Assembly: GCA_023374025.1 (NCBI GenBank)
Contig: SIJG01000037.1
Span: forward strand, 461,680 to 525,679
Direction: 5' to 3'
From: Heterodera schachtii
Lineage: Eukaryota > Nematoda > Chromadorea > Rhabditida > Heteroderidae
Length of the DNA: 64,000 nucleotides
Part shown: piece by piece, positions 24,840 through 37,101 of the stretch
Numbering within the stretch: position 1 is the first letter of the stretch
Layout of the letters: the number at the start of each line of letters is the position of its first letter
Translations under genes and position numbers: made by a program
Notes under the pieces: generated by a model
Databases searched by the model: none
The model's input: only the letters and a program-made list of their open reading frames with translations
Told to the model about the DNA's origin: nothing

Positions 24840-26309
24840 CTACAGTGTCACACCGTAGGCCTTCGCCCGTTCCGTCCTCAGTTGCATCTCCAAAAGTTCC
24901 GCCTTGGCCCTTTCCTGGCGAAGTTTGGCCTCCTCCTGCGCCAATCTGTACGTCTCCTGCTGCATCATTATCTCTTCTTTTCTGATTTTCATCATAACAA
25001 GGCGCAGTTTTGCCTCGGTCACTTCGTCCTCCGTCGATTTCACAGACGCCGATGAGCACGAAAGAGGACGCTTTCTGTCCGAAGATGAGCTGATCAAAGG
25101 TCGAGAAATTGGGGGATGAGTTGGGGTGGTCTCTTTGCGATCGGAGGCGTTGATTAGAGAGGATGACGAAATGAGACTGTGCAAAAGGTCGGACTGAATT
25201 TCGCCACAGGGAGGAGAATCTGAAAGGTGACAAAATAATTTTAAAAATTTACTGAAATCCAACTTATTGTTAGTAAAATTTTTTTAACGAAATGCAATTC
25301 AAAAAACGTAAATTTGTTTTTGGAACAAAATGTTTGATTTTTTTCCGTTTTAGTAAGTTTTTTTTCGAATATGTGCAATAATTGTTCATTGGAATAAAAA
25401 AAAACAATTTTTTTTAATAAAAAATGTCTGTAAAAATTCCGCACGCCAATGGATTCTTAGCGCTCTTACGAAAAAGATGCACATCAGGCGGCGCAGGTGG
25501 GGGACTCGACAAAATCTCGCCGCAGAAATTTAAAAGAAAATCTTTTAAAGTTAGAAAATTTTCAAGAAAAAAATCTTAGAAAATTGTTTCATATATTTAA
25601 AGAAAAATATTGAAGTTTTTTTGAAAAAAACTTCTAAAACATGTCAAAAAAGACTAACTTTTAAATGGTTGTTGTACCCACCTTTTTGTTCTGTAAAGTC
25701 CAAAAATTTGATTGTTTCAACCGAAAATCCCTTTGTCTGTGCCGGTGGGTCGCGAGACGAACCAACAAAAATGGAATGGCTTAAGTTGGAGTTCATTTGC
25801 TGCAGTTCTTCTAATTTCGGAGTTCGCAATGCATTAGTGGCAAACGTTGGAAAGAACGGCGGGTCGGCCACTTCATTTTGTTGTCCTTCATCATTTGGAA
25901 AATTGTGCAAGAAAACAGAATCGTTGTTTGTGTTGTCGGAGGAGGACACTTCGTTGCCCATTATTTCGAAGACGAGTTTGTCTACCTGCACCAACTAATC
26001 TTGTAAATGTCCTCTAAACTTGGCACATGCCTCGTTGTATTGGATCATTTCAACGCCCGCCTTCTGATTGTGTTCGTATTTTGCAACCGCAGAACGTCTT
26101 AAGTATTGCCAGTCGTGATTTCGTACATCGCGCCACGACTTTCGCTCGAAATTGACAAAGCCCTGCTCGACCATTTCAGTACGAACTGCTTCCCAGGCGT
26201 CCTCCTTCTCCTTCATCGCCTGCGGCTTGACGACATTTTCAATTGACCCAAAGAGAATGTCCTTTCTCTCAAGAATGGCTTTGGCCAATACATATGTTTT
26301 TTGACGCAT
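24840..26309 (-). CDS. Myb/SANT-like (zeste/NAIF1-type) DNA-binding protein with C-terminal coiled coil
   Basis: Exons (plus coordinates) 26055-26309, 25682-25994, 25470-25541, 24840-25219; 339 aa. The N-terminus matches Myb/SANT-like domains: ILERKDILFGSIENVV, AWEAVRTEMVEQGF, WRDVRNHDWQYLRRSAVAKY. The middle is Ser/Asn/Pro-rich with an acidic patch. The last 90 residues are a charged helix (EAKLRLVMMKIRKEE, LAQEEAKLRQERAKAELLEM), a likely dimerising coiled coil. An in-frame TAG after HLQD would end exon 1 early; a 60-bp GT-AG intron (25995-26054, phase 0) removes it. Such proteins are probably nuclear regulators, and some derive from transposon-encoded proteins. Specific role unknown. Confidence 0.7.
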
Positions 26310-26389
26310 TATTAAAACCTAAAAATGGTGCATTTTATGTGCAAATCAGCCAAAACAATAGTAAATTTTAAAAAAGATAAAAATTATTT

Positions 26390-26786
26390 GGCTCTATTGC
26401 AGTTCTCACGACCATAAAAAAAAAGAAACGACCATAAAATTTTTTTGCAACTTTAATGCACCATAACTTTTTCTATAAACATTAAATCAAACATTCTTGG
26501 TATCATTCGAAAGCCCAACGAGTCCTCTATTAGTTTGCTAAATTTCAAAAAATTTCATTGCATTTCAAAAAAGATATAACCAAAAATGAACCAATTTTTC
26601 TGAAATTTTATGGTCATATCTTTTTTGAAATACAATGAAATTTTTTGAAATTTAGCAGACTAATAGAGGGCTCGTTGGGCTTTCGAATGATACCAAGAAT
26701 GTTTGATTTAATATTTATAGAAAAAGTTATGGTGCATTATTATGGTCGTGTCTTTTTTTTATGGTCGTGAGAACTGCAATAGAGCC
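26390..26786. mobile_element. 397-bp near-perfect palindromic element, TSD ATTATTT
   Basis: Starts GGCTCTATTGCAGTTCTCAC and ends with its exact complement. Flanked by 7-bp ATTATTT on both sides (26383-26389, 26787-26793). The arms contain GGTATCATTCGAAAGCCCAA and its complement, the same core as the 951-1386 element. No coding capacity. Sits between the divergent starts of the Myb/SANT-like gene and mitochondrial EF-G. Confidence 0.85.
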
Positions 26787-27024
26787 ATTATTTTATGTAG
26801 TTGTTTGCTTAATTAATAATAATAATAAAAAAAAACAATTGAAATAATTATAAATTGGAGAACAATGGAAATGAAACGAATTGACATAGCTGACAGTTGA
26901 AAAGAGCTGTCAAACACACAACCCCTGCTGCTATATTGAACTGGAAAAAAGGGTTCACGGGTTCGAATTCTGTTTATGTTTTATAATTTTCAATATGTAC
27001 ATATATTTTTCAAAAGTTTAGAAA

Positions 27025-30000
27025 ATGATCAAAGTATTGAATAGCCGTATAAACTTTTTACGATTTACTCAATTCCGTTATTATTCATCAGCAGACAAAA
27101 ATTTGAAACCAGATTTGTTATCCTATGCTAATGTTTTACCAGCAGAGGTATTTTTCATAAATCCTTAACATTTAAAGAATGCTTTTCAGAAAATACGGAA
27201 TGTTGGTCAGAACAGTTTTTGCAATACGGTGGTAAATTTGGCTAATTTTTTTCAGGAATATCTGCTCACATTGATTCCGGAAAAACCACAGTTACCGAAA
27301 GAATTCTTTTTTATGCGGGTAAAATCGATGCTATGCATGAAGTCAAAGGCAAAGACAGAGTCGGCGCCACAATGGACTTTATGGAGCTGGAGAGACAGCG
27401 CGGAATCACCATCCAATCGGCTGCAACTTACGTGGATTGGCACGGCACCAACATAAATATAATTGACACGCCTGGTTTACCAATGTTTAAAAATGGTCCA
27501 TAAAATACGAGTTCAGGTCATGTCGATTTTACTGTTGAAGTCGAACGGGCACTGCGAGTATTGGACGGGGCTGTTCTGGTCTTATGCGGTGTTGGAGGTG
27601 TGCAGAGTCAAACCTTTACGGTGAACCGCCAGCTCAACCGGTATAATGTGCCTTTCATCACTTTCATCAACAAATTGGACCGAATGGGCGCGAGTCCGCA
27701 GGATGCTTTGAGTGGCTTGCGAAGAAAGCTCGGCCATAATGGAGCATTCATTCAAATGCCAATCGGTGTTTTACTTTTGGCATTTATAATTAAACATATT
27801 AAAAAATAGGGATTGAATCGCGTTTTGAGGGTATCATTGATTTGGTAGAGGAGTTGGCCTTTTTCAATGAGGTCGAAGATGGTTCCGTTCTGAGAAAGGA
27901 AGAAATTCCGCAAGAATACCGCGAAGAGGCAAAGATACTCCGCCAAGAACTTCTCGGTAAAGCTTTGGTCATGTATTAACTGAACTTGCCCTTTTACAGA
28001 AAACCTCGCAAATTGTGACGATGTTATTGCCGAGTGTTACCTTAACGAAGTGACGCCGTCCGTCAAAGAGATAAGAGAGGCAATTCGGAGGGCAACCATC
28101 AAACGGTCCTTTGTCCCGGTGCTCGTGGGCAGTGCTCTGAAGAACAAGGGGGTCCAACAAATGATCGGTGCTTTTTTATTTGGACATTAATCACTCCGTC
28201 GGAACCCCTCCCCCTTAGATGCTATTGTACATTATTTGCCAAACCCTTCTGAAGTTGACAATTTTGTGAATTTATATGAGTAAGTGCAATATTTATTCTT
28301 TCTTTTTTCTGCTAATTCTTTCCTTAAGTAAAAATGACAATGCAGAACGCGTGTTGATGGACCCTTTGAGGACCGCAAACTCAGAAAAACAAAAGCCATT
28401 TATAGGACTTGCGTTTAAATTGGAAGTAGGGTTTTGTATTCGTTCTGTTATGCATTCATTGATCTAACAATAAGGCCGGAAATTTTGGACAATTGACGTA
28501 TTTTCGGATCTATCAAGGACGACTGGCCAAAGGCGACATTATTTATGCGACAAGGGACGGACGCAAAGTTAATACAATAATTTATAAAAGTAATGGTTGT
28601 TCAACCAGAACGATTGGTTTTTTTTATTTATAATTTTGTAAATGTTGTCCTGCGTATTTCTTTGCTTAATTTAAATGCATTTGAATTTAAGGTCAGAATT
28701 CAGCGTTTGGTCCGAATGCATGCGAATACAATGGAAGACGTTGACGTTGCCTATGCGGGAGACATTTGCGCCACCTTCGGCGTCGATTGTTTCAGTGGGG
28801 AGACTTTTTGTTCGGATGAGCAATTACGAGTCCATTGCGTGCGTTTTTCCTTTCCGTTCGGTCCGTTTTATTTTCGGGCCTTTCTTTTTGGACAGGAATC
28901 AATGCACATTCCCGACCCTGTCATTTCAATGTCCATAAAACCGATCGGAAAAAGGGACATGGAAAACTATCTCAGGGTAATTGCACTTTATGTCTTTGCT
29001 TTACAATACAAGTGTTTGTTAATTTAAGGCATTGAAGCGATTTGCAAAGGAGGACCCGACGTTTAAACTTTTTTACAGCAAAGAGCACAAAGAAACGGTG
29101 GTGAGCGGAATGGGCGAATTGCATTTGGTCAGTTGGGCTAAGGAAAATGATGGACACATTTGAAGGATTATAGGAAATTTATGCGCAGCGAATGGGAAAT
29201 GAATACAATTGTCCGGTTGAGTTGGGAAGACCCACCGTTTCGTATCGCGAGACCATTGAGTCTCTATACAAGTAGAACGTTTTGAATACTCGTCCTCCAT
29301 TTATTGTTAGCCTATTGCTTATGTCTTAGGTTCCATTTTCGCCACAAAAAACAGACGGGTGGTCGTGGCCAATTTGGAGAGATTGAGGGGGTCATCAAAC
29401 AATTGCCACCCGAGAAGAACACTCTTGTCGAATTCACTGACAATTGTATTGGCGATGGAATTCCAAAAAAATTAATGTCAGGCCTTAAAAAGGTGAGTAA
29501 GGATTTTGGGTCTCCTTAAGTTTCTCCATTTTAAGGGCTTATTGGACATTGTCAGCGAAGGTCCGCTGATAAAAGCCCCGGTTTGCGGAATAAATGTCAT
29601 CATTTGCGGTATATATTTTTTCTGCATTTGTAGGCTTTCTATTTGATTAAGACGGACAAACGCACGTTGTTGATTCTACGGACATCGCTATGCAAGCTAC
29701 AATGGTATTGAAATGGGATTTGTCTTAACAATTTTCGTCCAATATTAAGAAAAATATGATGCGCGAGGCCTATGACCGCACGGCATGGATTCTGTTGGAA
29801 CCGATCATGAAGGTGTCCTGCACTGTGCCAAAGATGTTTCATGTCTGTGCACTTTTGCGAGTTTTCTTACTTTGTTTGCCCTTTAAGGAAAAGGTGGCCG
29901 GCACTCTCACCAAACGGAATGGCATTATGACAGGGACAACGCAAAGCGAAGAGTTCGTCACATTTGAATGCGAAGTGAGCACCTCTTCAAGGCTAAATAA

Positions 30001-30232
30001 CAAATATTTGGCATTGGCTTTGTTATTTACGTTCTTTAAGGCCCCGCTGAATGATATGTTCGGCTACAGCACCGAACTGAGAACGGAAACCCAAGGGAAA
30101 GGTGAATTCACAATGGAATACAGTCGATATGCGCCAGTGCCGGAAGCGACGCAGGAAAGGATAGTGTACGAGTGGAAAGTGGAGAATGGGCTGATAGAGC
30201 CGGAGAAGGAGAAGAAAGAGAGGAAAAGATAG
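27025..30232 (+). CDS. gfm-1: mitochondrial elongation factor G 1 (GFM1)
   Basis: Nineteen exons: 27025-27147, 27190-27205, 27256-27474, 27517-27765, 27810-27956, 28000-28167, 28219-28279, 28329-28425, 28475-28567, 28692-28838, 28896-28976, 29029-29127, 29174-29271, 29330-29492, 29536-29608, 29652-29704, 29750-29842, 29888-29974, 30041-30232; 752 aa, the family length. A GTPase translocating tRNAs on the mitochondrial ribosome. Short basic leader; G1 [19 protein letters not shown]3 DTPGHVDF, G4 NKLDRMG, G5 [10 protein letters not shown]. Domain [32 protein letters not shown] and [11 protein letters not shown]. The second exon is only 16 bp. The donor at 29842 is the less certain junction; an earlier GT at 29814 would drop ten residues. 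Confidence 0.95.
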
Positions 30233-30477
30233 GAAGGACCTGAACGGTATTTTGATCCTCTGATTAGGCAGCCGATTTTATTTTTATTTTTTGTTGAATT
30301 TTGCTCATTTCCATTTATTTACATTAATTTTGACATTTACTTTTACGGGTTTCATCCAAAGAAAATGTGTATTTTAATAAATAAATTTGACGTGTTTTAG
30401 TTGGTTGTAAATAAATTATACAACAATTTCATTAGGTGTCTCCGCTTTTGCCTTTTGACTGTTCACTTTCGGCAGAA

Positions 30478-33400
30478 ATGAACGGTCTTCCACCATTTCA
30501 GCCGCAACTGTCGCTGTTTGGGGACCCGCAACTGTTCGCTGCCACCGTCTCCAACCCAATCGTCGGTAGCACAAACGCGGCAGCCCCCGCGGCGGAGTCG
30601 GCCGCGGCGCTGCAAATGCACGGACGACAGCAGCAACTGCGGATGAGAAAGGAAATCTATCGGTACACTTGCGAAGAGCCGTTGTACGCCGCTGCGTGGT
30701 CCAACAAATTGTACCCGGACAAACGCTTCCGATTGGTGGTCGGTACTCTGCTGGACGAAGAGGGCATCAGCAGCAACAAGGCAATTCCCTGATGGGGAGG
30801 GGACGAGGGACAACCTTTGAAATTGAAGATGTACATCATTGAACTGGACGAAAATGTCGGCGAACTTGTCAAACGATTCGGCATTTTGCACGGGTACCCA
30901 TGCACTGCCACGCAATTCATTCCAAATACGGTGAGAGGGCGGCGCATTTTTTGCCATTCATTTATAAACTAAAAACATTCGTTCGGTCTTAGGACGTTTC
31001 CCAGCCAGAATTATTTGCTACCACTTCGAATTGTCTGCGGATTTTCCGATACCATCCGTCCTCCGCCTCCATCTCCCAAGAATGCGAACTGAGTGCGGTA
31101 TATAATTTAGTTATAAAACTATGTTTTTCTAAGTGGATTGGTTATTAAAAATAGGTAAGGACCTGCCATTATTGGACCAAAATTTCCTCCATAATTCTTT
31201 AATAGTCGACCAAATATAATAATCTTTATATTATTCCGTAATTCTAACAATAAATTCTATATTATCCTACAAAATTTAAAAATAGGTTTTAAAAAAGATA
31301 AATTATAAGGCTGGTCCGCTAGTGTCCCATTCCGTAAAAATAAATTATTTTTTGGGCAGACTTCTGGGGTTGGCATTCCTTTAGAAAAAAAAACAATAAT
31401 TCAAGACAAAATCGAGCGCCTATTCGTCACCGCTCACAAATTTGGATTGGAATGAAGTGGACCCTTCCCTTGTGGCAACGTGCAGCATCGACACGACCTG
31501 CACAGTTTGGAACATTGAGGTGGCAAATTAGCACGGAGTAATTATGGAAATGCTTTTCCTCCCAAGACGAATCAGCCGATTGGACAGGCGCCGTCCATCA
31601 AAGGGCTGCAAAAGACTCAGCTGATCGCCCATGAGAAACCCGTGCATGACATTGCATTCACCCGACTGGACAACGGACGGGACCAATTCGCCACCGCCGG
31701 TCGAATTCCTTACTTTGCTTTTTTATTTTAACTTTTCCTTTCCCTTTCAGGCGCCGATGGAAGCATTCGACTTTTCGGTTTAATCGTAATTTCGGCAACT
31801 TTAACTTTGGTCTTTGAAGATTTGCGGGCACTTCAACACTCAACCATTTTGTACGAAGATGCCGAAAGGAGAATGCTGAACCATCTCTCCTGGAATAAGC
31901 GGGACCCGACAAAATTGGCAACGGTTGCCCAAGAGTCCAAAGAGGTCATCGGAGAATGAGTGTCTCCAGCTTCAGAAGTATGAAAATGTTCAGGTCGTCA
32001 TTCTCGACGTTCGGGTACCGTGCAGACCAATGGCCAAATTTGGTAATCACCGAGCTGCAATAAATGGTAATTAAACTACATTTGTTTTAATAACACTGCT
32101 AACAACGAAATGTAACCACAGGAATAACTTGGGCACCCCATTCGACCGTCCATTTGTGCACTGCCGGTAAGTATTTTTCACTTTCAATAATTGAGTGATT
32201 CTGCGCTAATCAAAATGCCTTATTATAGTGATTGATTGTCTGATTGTGAGTCAGATTCTGCCAATTCCATCAAAAATTAACAAACAAAAACGCGAATCCC
32301 GGACAATAATCAATAATACCTCCAATCCCGGCAAATAATACCTCCCCCCATAGCTGTGCAAGGGGGGGGGGGTCGTGACGCCGAACGCAAGGGGTCGGAG
32401 GGTGTCGAACGCACGAGGCGGGGGGGGGGGGGGTCGAGAAAAAAGGGAGAAAGGAAAAGAAAAAAAGAGAGAGAACGAGAAAAGTGAGCGGCGAGATCAA
32501 GGAAAAGGGTCTCCACTGCGCTCGAACGCCGAGGGCGATTTGGCGAACGCAAAAGTGGGGACTTAAAAATTGACTATTTCCCTAGAAATTTTGCTAAAAT
32601 TTCCCAATTTTTCTGCGTTCGACATCCTTTCCTTTTGCGTTCGACGAATTCTGTTAAAGGAATTCGTCAAACGCAAGAGGAGGGGTTAAAAATTTCCTAA
32701 ATTTTCCTAAAAAATTGGCTCAACTGAGCTAAAAAGCGGTCCTTTTTTGGCAAAATTTGTTAACAATTGGCATTAAAAATTACAACATTTTCCCGGGCAC
32801 CGCCGGACCCAACCCACCGTTCCTCAGAAGTTTTTGGAAAAACCGCCGCCGCAAAAAAAAAAAAAGAAGGTCATTGAATAGCAAAAAAAAAAAAAGGTCT
32901 TCACCGGGGCAAAAATGGTCGAACGCAAAACATTTGATGCTGGCCCCCCCTAGGGGGGGCCATCGCCGAACGCACGACCCTTTTCCTGACCCCCCCCCCC
33001 CTTGCACACGTATGCCTCCCCCTCCCCCCAAACTTCGCCGGGGAGGGAAAGCAATTGGTGCGATACGCCGTCCCGCAAGATATTTCAAAAGGCCGGAATT
33101 TGCTGGATTGGTTTAAATTGCTAGTCACGAATATTACATCCCTGTTAAGAAGCCCGGACCCGAATTCGAACAAAGCCGAAAGTCGCGCTATTCGAGTTTT
33201 TAATAAATAAATAAATCTCGGTATATATTTGCTCGAACCAATAATTTGTTGCTTGATGAGTTACTGTAGGTTTTATCCTTCAACTTACCAATGCATAATT
33301 ATTGAAATGAATTCGCAATTTGGGTGATCATTGGTCATTGGTGCCGTAGTTCTTTTGTCGAGCCGCACTAACTGATTATGAGACAATTCGCTTAGTTTAT

Positions 33401-33958
33401 TTTTGATGGTGATGCCCTCCCTATCTGTGCCCACGTAAATTTGTGCCGAATTAGCAAAAAAGTTTCAGTTATTTTTCGTTTTAAATTGCATTTTAACAAG
33501 TAATTTAGTTGGATTGGGTTACCTCCCCCCGCCCCCTCTCCACTAATTATTTGAGGTTTTCCCAAAAAATGACCAATAGTTCGATTATACGCCATTTTTT
33601 AAGAAAATAAGGGTTTTTAGGGTCCAATGGTACCGATGGGTGCCGTCGGGAAAGCATTTTGAATAAAATTATCTCGCCTTCTGAAAATTTAATAGTAAAA
33701 ATGGATTCAAAGTCACTTTTAAAGATTTCCTTTCCGTTCTTAGGAAGTGACAAGCAAGCTCTGATATGGCAAATGAATCATTTCAACCGAGACGAACCAA
33801 TTTTGGCATATACTGCTGAATCGGAGGTCTAAGAGACTGACATCGTTCTTTAACATTTCATTCAAAAAGTTTAGATTTGTCAAATACATTGGTCCAGTAA
33901 TTTCCACCAGTGGATTTCCATCTGCTTTAACAACAGCTTGGAGATTTTAAGAGTTTGA
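30478..33958 (+). CDS. dcaf-7: DCAF7/WDR68 WD40-repeat scaffold protein
   Basis: Exons 30478-30780, 30829-30930, 30993-31097, 31406-31519, 31567-31699, 31751-31777, 31820-31944, 31994-32066, 32122-32166, 33744-33826, 33875-33958; 397 aa. A beta-propeller scaffold for DYRK/HIPK kinases and CUL4 ligases. Matches: KEIYRYTCEEPLYAAAWS, PDKRFRLVVGTLLDE, SSPLTNLDWNEVDPSL, CSIDTTCTVWNIE, AHEKPVHDIAF, ADGSIRLF, LQHSTILYED, DVRVPCRP, WAPHSTVHLCTA, ILAYTAESE and CFNNSLEILRV. About 50 extra Gln/Ala-rich residues precede the usual start. An in-frame TGA after exon 1 is removed by a GC-AG intron (AAG|GCAATT, 30781-30828). Intron 9 is 1.58 kb and carries a palindromic element. Confidence 0.93.
32349..33014. 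mobile_element. 666-bp C/G-tract foldback element, TSD CCTCCCCC
   Basis: In DCAF7 intron 9. Flanked by exact 8-bp CCTCCCCC (32341-32348, 33015-33022). Ends CATAGCTGTGCAAGGGG and CCCCTTGCACACGTATG are inverted copies. Inside are GTCGTGACGCCGAACGC and GCCGAACGCACGACC arms, several CGAACGCA repeats and a CCCGGGCACCGCCGGACCC motif. The low-complexity target makes the duplication less decisive than in other copies. Confidence 0.75.
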
Positions 33959-34342
33959 CAAGCAGCCTTTGCAACCTTTTATCTCATTGATATTTTCCAT
34001 GTATAAATTAATACATCCACTTTTGTTTTGTTTTTAAAATAAAAAAATTAAATAGGTAATATATTTTTGAGCCGGTGGTGCCGATAGGCGCCGCAGGGGA
34101 AAAATTTTGGGATTTTTAATGAATTTGTTACAAAATATCGCCTTTTTATACCTTTACCAGAGACCTCAAAATTCAGGACAAATCTGAAAAACCAGGACAC
34201 TTGGGCACCCTGATTTATATGGGAACAAACTTACAATAATTCACTTACAGTATATATGTTTATTTTTGGTTAATTTCAAAATTTTATGTTTTTGAACCCT
34301 TTAAAAATTAAATTGACGAATTCAGAACTAGGTTCTTATAAC

Positions 34343-34977
34343 TAGGGCCTATAATTATATGCACATAAAATTGCAAAATATGCGCATAAAATATGCACCA
34401 AAAATGGCAAAATATGCACATAAAAAGTGAAAAATATGCACATAAATTTTTCCAAATTGAGGGCAAAATTTTCCAAATCTCTTCAAATTTGTTAAATTTA
34501 AGCATAAAAATCTCAAAAATAGCTAAATGTAGTATGAATAATCATTTTAGAACAAAAAATACCAAATAAAAGTAAAATTTATTTATTTTGAAGAAAATTG
34601 AGCAAAAAATGAATAATTTTTCTATTTTCTGACTATTTTTTGGCTAAATTTTCAATTTTTAAAAAGTTACTTTTTTTATTAGAAAAAGCCCCAAAAAATG
34701 ATATTTTTGAAATTTTTCGGTCATTAGAGGCAAAAATGGCCGCTCTAATAGAGGGGGCCGTTTTAATAGAGGATTTGTTGAAAAAATGCTCAAATATGCA
34801 CATAAAATACGCACGAAATGCCAAAATATGCACATAAATCGCGAAATATGCACAAATATGCATATGGAAGTACGGCCTAGAAACTTCAAACCAAGCTAAA
34901 AACACGTTTTTCGTGCGTTTCAGGCCTCCTACAGTCCAGGAAAAAAAATATGCATTTGCATATAATTTCATGCCCTA
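34343..34977. mobile_element. 635-bp hAT-like non-autonomous element, TSD CTTATAAC
   Basis: Exact 8-bp duplication CTTATAAC (34335-34342, 34978-34985). Termini TAGGGCCTATAATTATATGC and GCATATAATTTCATGCCCTA are inverted copies; TAGGG-type ends and 8-bp duplications are known hAT features. Subterminal regions carry at least eight copies or variants of ATATGCACATAAA, as expected of transposase-binding repeats. No coding capacity. Lies downstream of DCAF7. Confidence 0.85.
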
Positions 34978-35289
34978 CTTATAACTTTTTATACTACAGA
35001 AAACTTTTCGAAATCTTGCTTTACTGACGCCTTTTGCGGGAGCCAGCAAAATACCCAAAAGTTAATTTATTGCCATTCCCTCTCCCAATGGCGACTTTTG
35101 AAGCGCGGTGCCGCTCTTCTGGGGCATCGCTTCTCGATTCGCGCTTTACACTTTGTTGGAGCGGACTGCTAACCGTACCAGCACAGTTTCGCTCACATTT
35201 TCTGTCGCCATGGCACCTCCGTGCCCTTTTTGGCATCTTCGTGTTCTATTCTCTGCTGCTGCTGCTGTATGCCCCTCCTTTGCTTTAAT

Positions 35290-35800
35290 TTCACCCATTC
35301 GTCGTCGTTCTCATTCATCCAATGCGATTTCCCTCCTCCCTCCCCCCCCCCCCCCCCTCTCACCCATTGCCTCTCCGACCAACCAACAACACTCGAGGGG
35401 CGTTTGCTGTGTGGGGGTTGGATGGATAGAAAGGAAAACGCACACATAAGATCGATTGATGCAATTGGGTGGCACTGGGCTTTTTCTCTGTTCTCTGCAC
35501 GTAGTGAGCCATTCCGAGTTGGCTCCGCCCAAAGCGCCCATTAGTGGGAGAGGGAAAGGGAGGGGAGCAGCAGCCAACCAAAGAGTTGGCGGGGGGGGGG
35601 GGGGACGCGAATGGATGGTGACGATGACGACGGAGGAGGAGGAGGATGAATGGTCGGCGAAGAAGGCGACGAATGAGTGGAGGGAATGGGGGGGGGTGGG
35701 CTGGGCTGACAGCACAGCAATCCCCGCCGACCCCCCCCCCCCCCCTCTCTCTCCCCCTCTCTCTCCCCCTCTCCCTCTCCCCCCCCCCACTCACTTCGCC
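35290..35800. repeat. simple-sequence region upstream of NF-YA
   Basis: Runs of C, G, GGA/GAC and CTCTCCCC repeats (C run at 35344, GAC/GAG at 35620-35660, CTCTCCCC at 35735-35790). Long overlapping open frames here are low-complexity by-products. It lies 170 bp or more before the NF-YA ATG and may include the promoter; nothing more specific is seen in 34986-35967. Confidence 0.6.
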
Positions 35801-35967
35801 CGCTCTTCGGCTACTAATGCATTCTCTTCTTCCTCCCAATCCCACAACAAAAGTTCCATTGGTATTTATTTTCTTTTTCTTTATTTCAGTATCGATTTCT
35901 TCTTTAAACCTAATTTTTATGTAAAATTTTCTGATGCTTTATCCTTTTTTGCTTTATGCACTTGAAA

Positions 35968-37101
35968 ATGGCTTCGGTTGCTAACTCCACCAACTCTCTC
36001 TGCTCACAAAGCCTTCCTCTTCCTCAAAAAATTCGCATTTCTGCCCATGGAAAGGAAGACCAGCAGCAAAAGGTGAACGGACGGACAATGGCAATGCATT
36101 AGCAAATGCCCTTTTACTATGCCAAATGCCCTTTATCATGCCAATCTTTTGCAGCGGCAGCAAATCCCTCCCAGCGGACCCGTCGAAGACGGAGCGTATA
36201 AAATCTCTCAGCAGCAGCACTTCGTATTGCATTTCCCAGCGGAGAGCGCTTCTTTTGATTCTACGGGCCAAGTGAGTGCGGATTGACTTTCCGATTCGTT
36301 TTTGGCTCTCTCATAATTATTCTCTTTTGTCTTTGCTCTCTCTCAGCAAACCCTCGCCGTCGACGCTTCTTCCTCCGATTCGGTCCCTCACTTTTATCAG
36401 CAGCAAAACCACTCGCTTTTCTCTGCTGGTCTCTCCTCGCCTTCTGCCATTCAACATTCCCAAACAGTTCCTCTCCAATTGTTCGATGTCAACGATGAAA
36501 CCGTTGTTCCGGTCAATGGCGCTGTGATTCCGTCCCCCTCATTCATCCAGCTAATTGTAAGCAAGCAAATGTCCAGTGGCCAAACCATCGAATTGGTGTC
36601 TGTCAATGGGTTTCAGTTCTCTGACGGAGTCCAAAATGTGGAAGAAGTCTCTTCTGAAGGGACTTCTTTCTCTTGCGGAGGCTCTCGACTCATTCACAAT
36701 TACCCACCAACGACTTTGCTTTCGACGGCAGAAGTATTTTCGCCCCAACAAGTTGAGCCTGTGTACGTGAATGAGAAGCAGTACGCGCGGATTTTGAAAC
36801 GGAGGGCAGCGCGAGCAAAATTAGAAATGGAAGGCCGAATTCCGAAACAAAGACGGGTGGGGAGAAGGAAGGGGAGGATAATTGTGCAAATGCCATTTAA
36901 CAGAAATATTTGCACGAATCGCGGCATCGGCATGCTCAGAATAGGGCCAGACGTGCTGGAGGAAAGTTTGACTCGGGACAGCCTCGGGCGACCTCCTCCG
37001 CTTCAGTCCAAGGCTCAGAGGGAGGAGACCAAGAGAGTTCGAAGAAAGACGGAAGCGAACCGATGGACAGACAAATGACAAAAGACAGCCCAGACAAATG
37101 A
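35968..37101 (+). CDS. nfya: NF-YA subunit of the CCAAT-binding factor
   Basis: Exons 35968-36072, 36155-36271, 36347-36856, 36904-37101; 309 aa. NF-YA joins the NF-YB/NF-YC histone-fold dimer and reads the CCAAT box. The core starts at VEPVYVNEKQYARILKRRAA (subunit-interaction helix), continues RAKLEMEGRIPKQRR, and after a 47-bp intron KYLHESRHRHAQNRARRAGG (the DNA-contact helix and loop). The N-terminal part is Gln/Ser-rich with activation-domain character; the C-terminus is Ser/Lys/Asp-rich. The start is the first ATG in frame with exon 2. Confidence 0.94.

Noticed and set aside
25995..26054. In-frame TAG splitting the Myb/SANT-like protein
   Set aside because: A GT-AG, phase-0, 60-bp intron removes it and keeps the frame, so no pseudogene or readthrough is needed.
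26940..26970. GGGTTCGAATTC resembling a tRNA T-arm
   Set aside because: No acceptor stem, D-arm or anticodon arm could be matched around it.
35311..35965. Long open frames on both strands upstream of NF-YA
   Set aside because: Composed of homopolymer and triplet repeats; no splice-supported or conserved residues.
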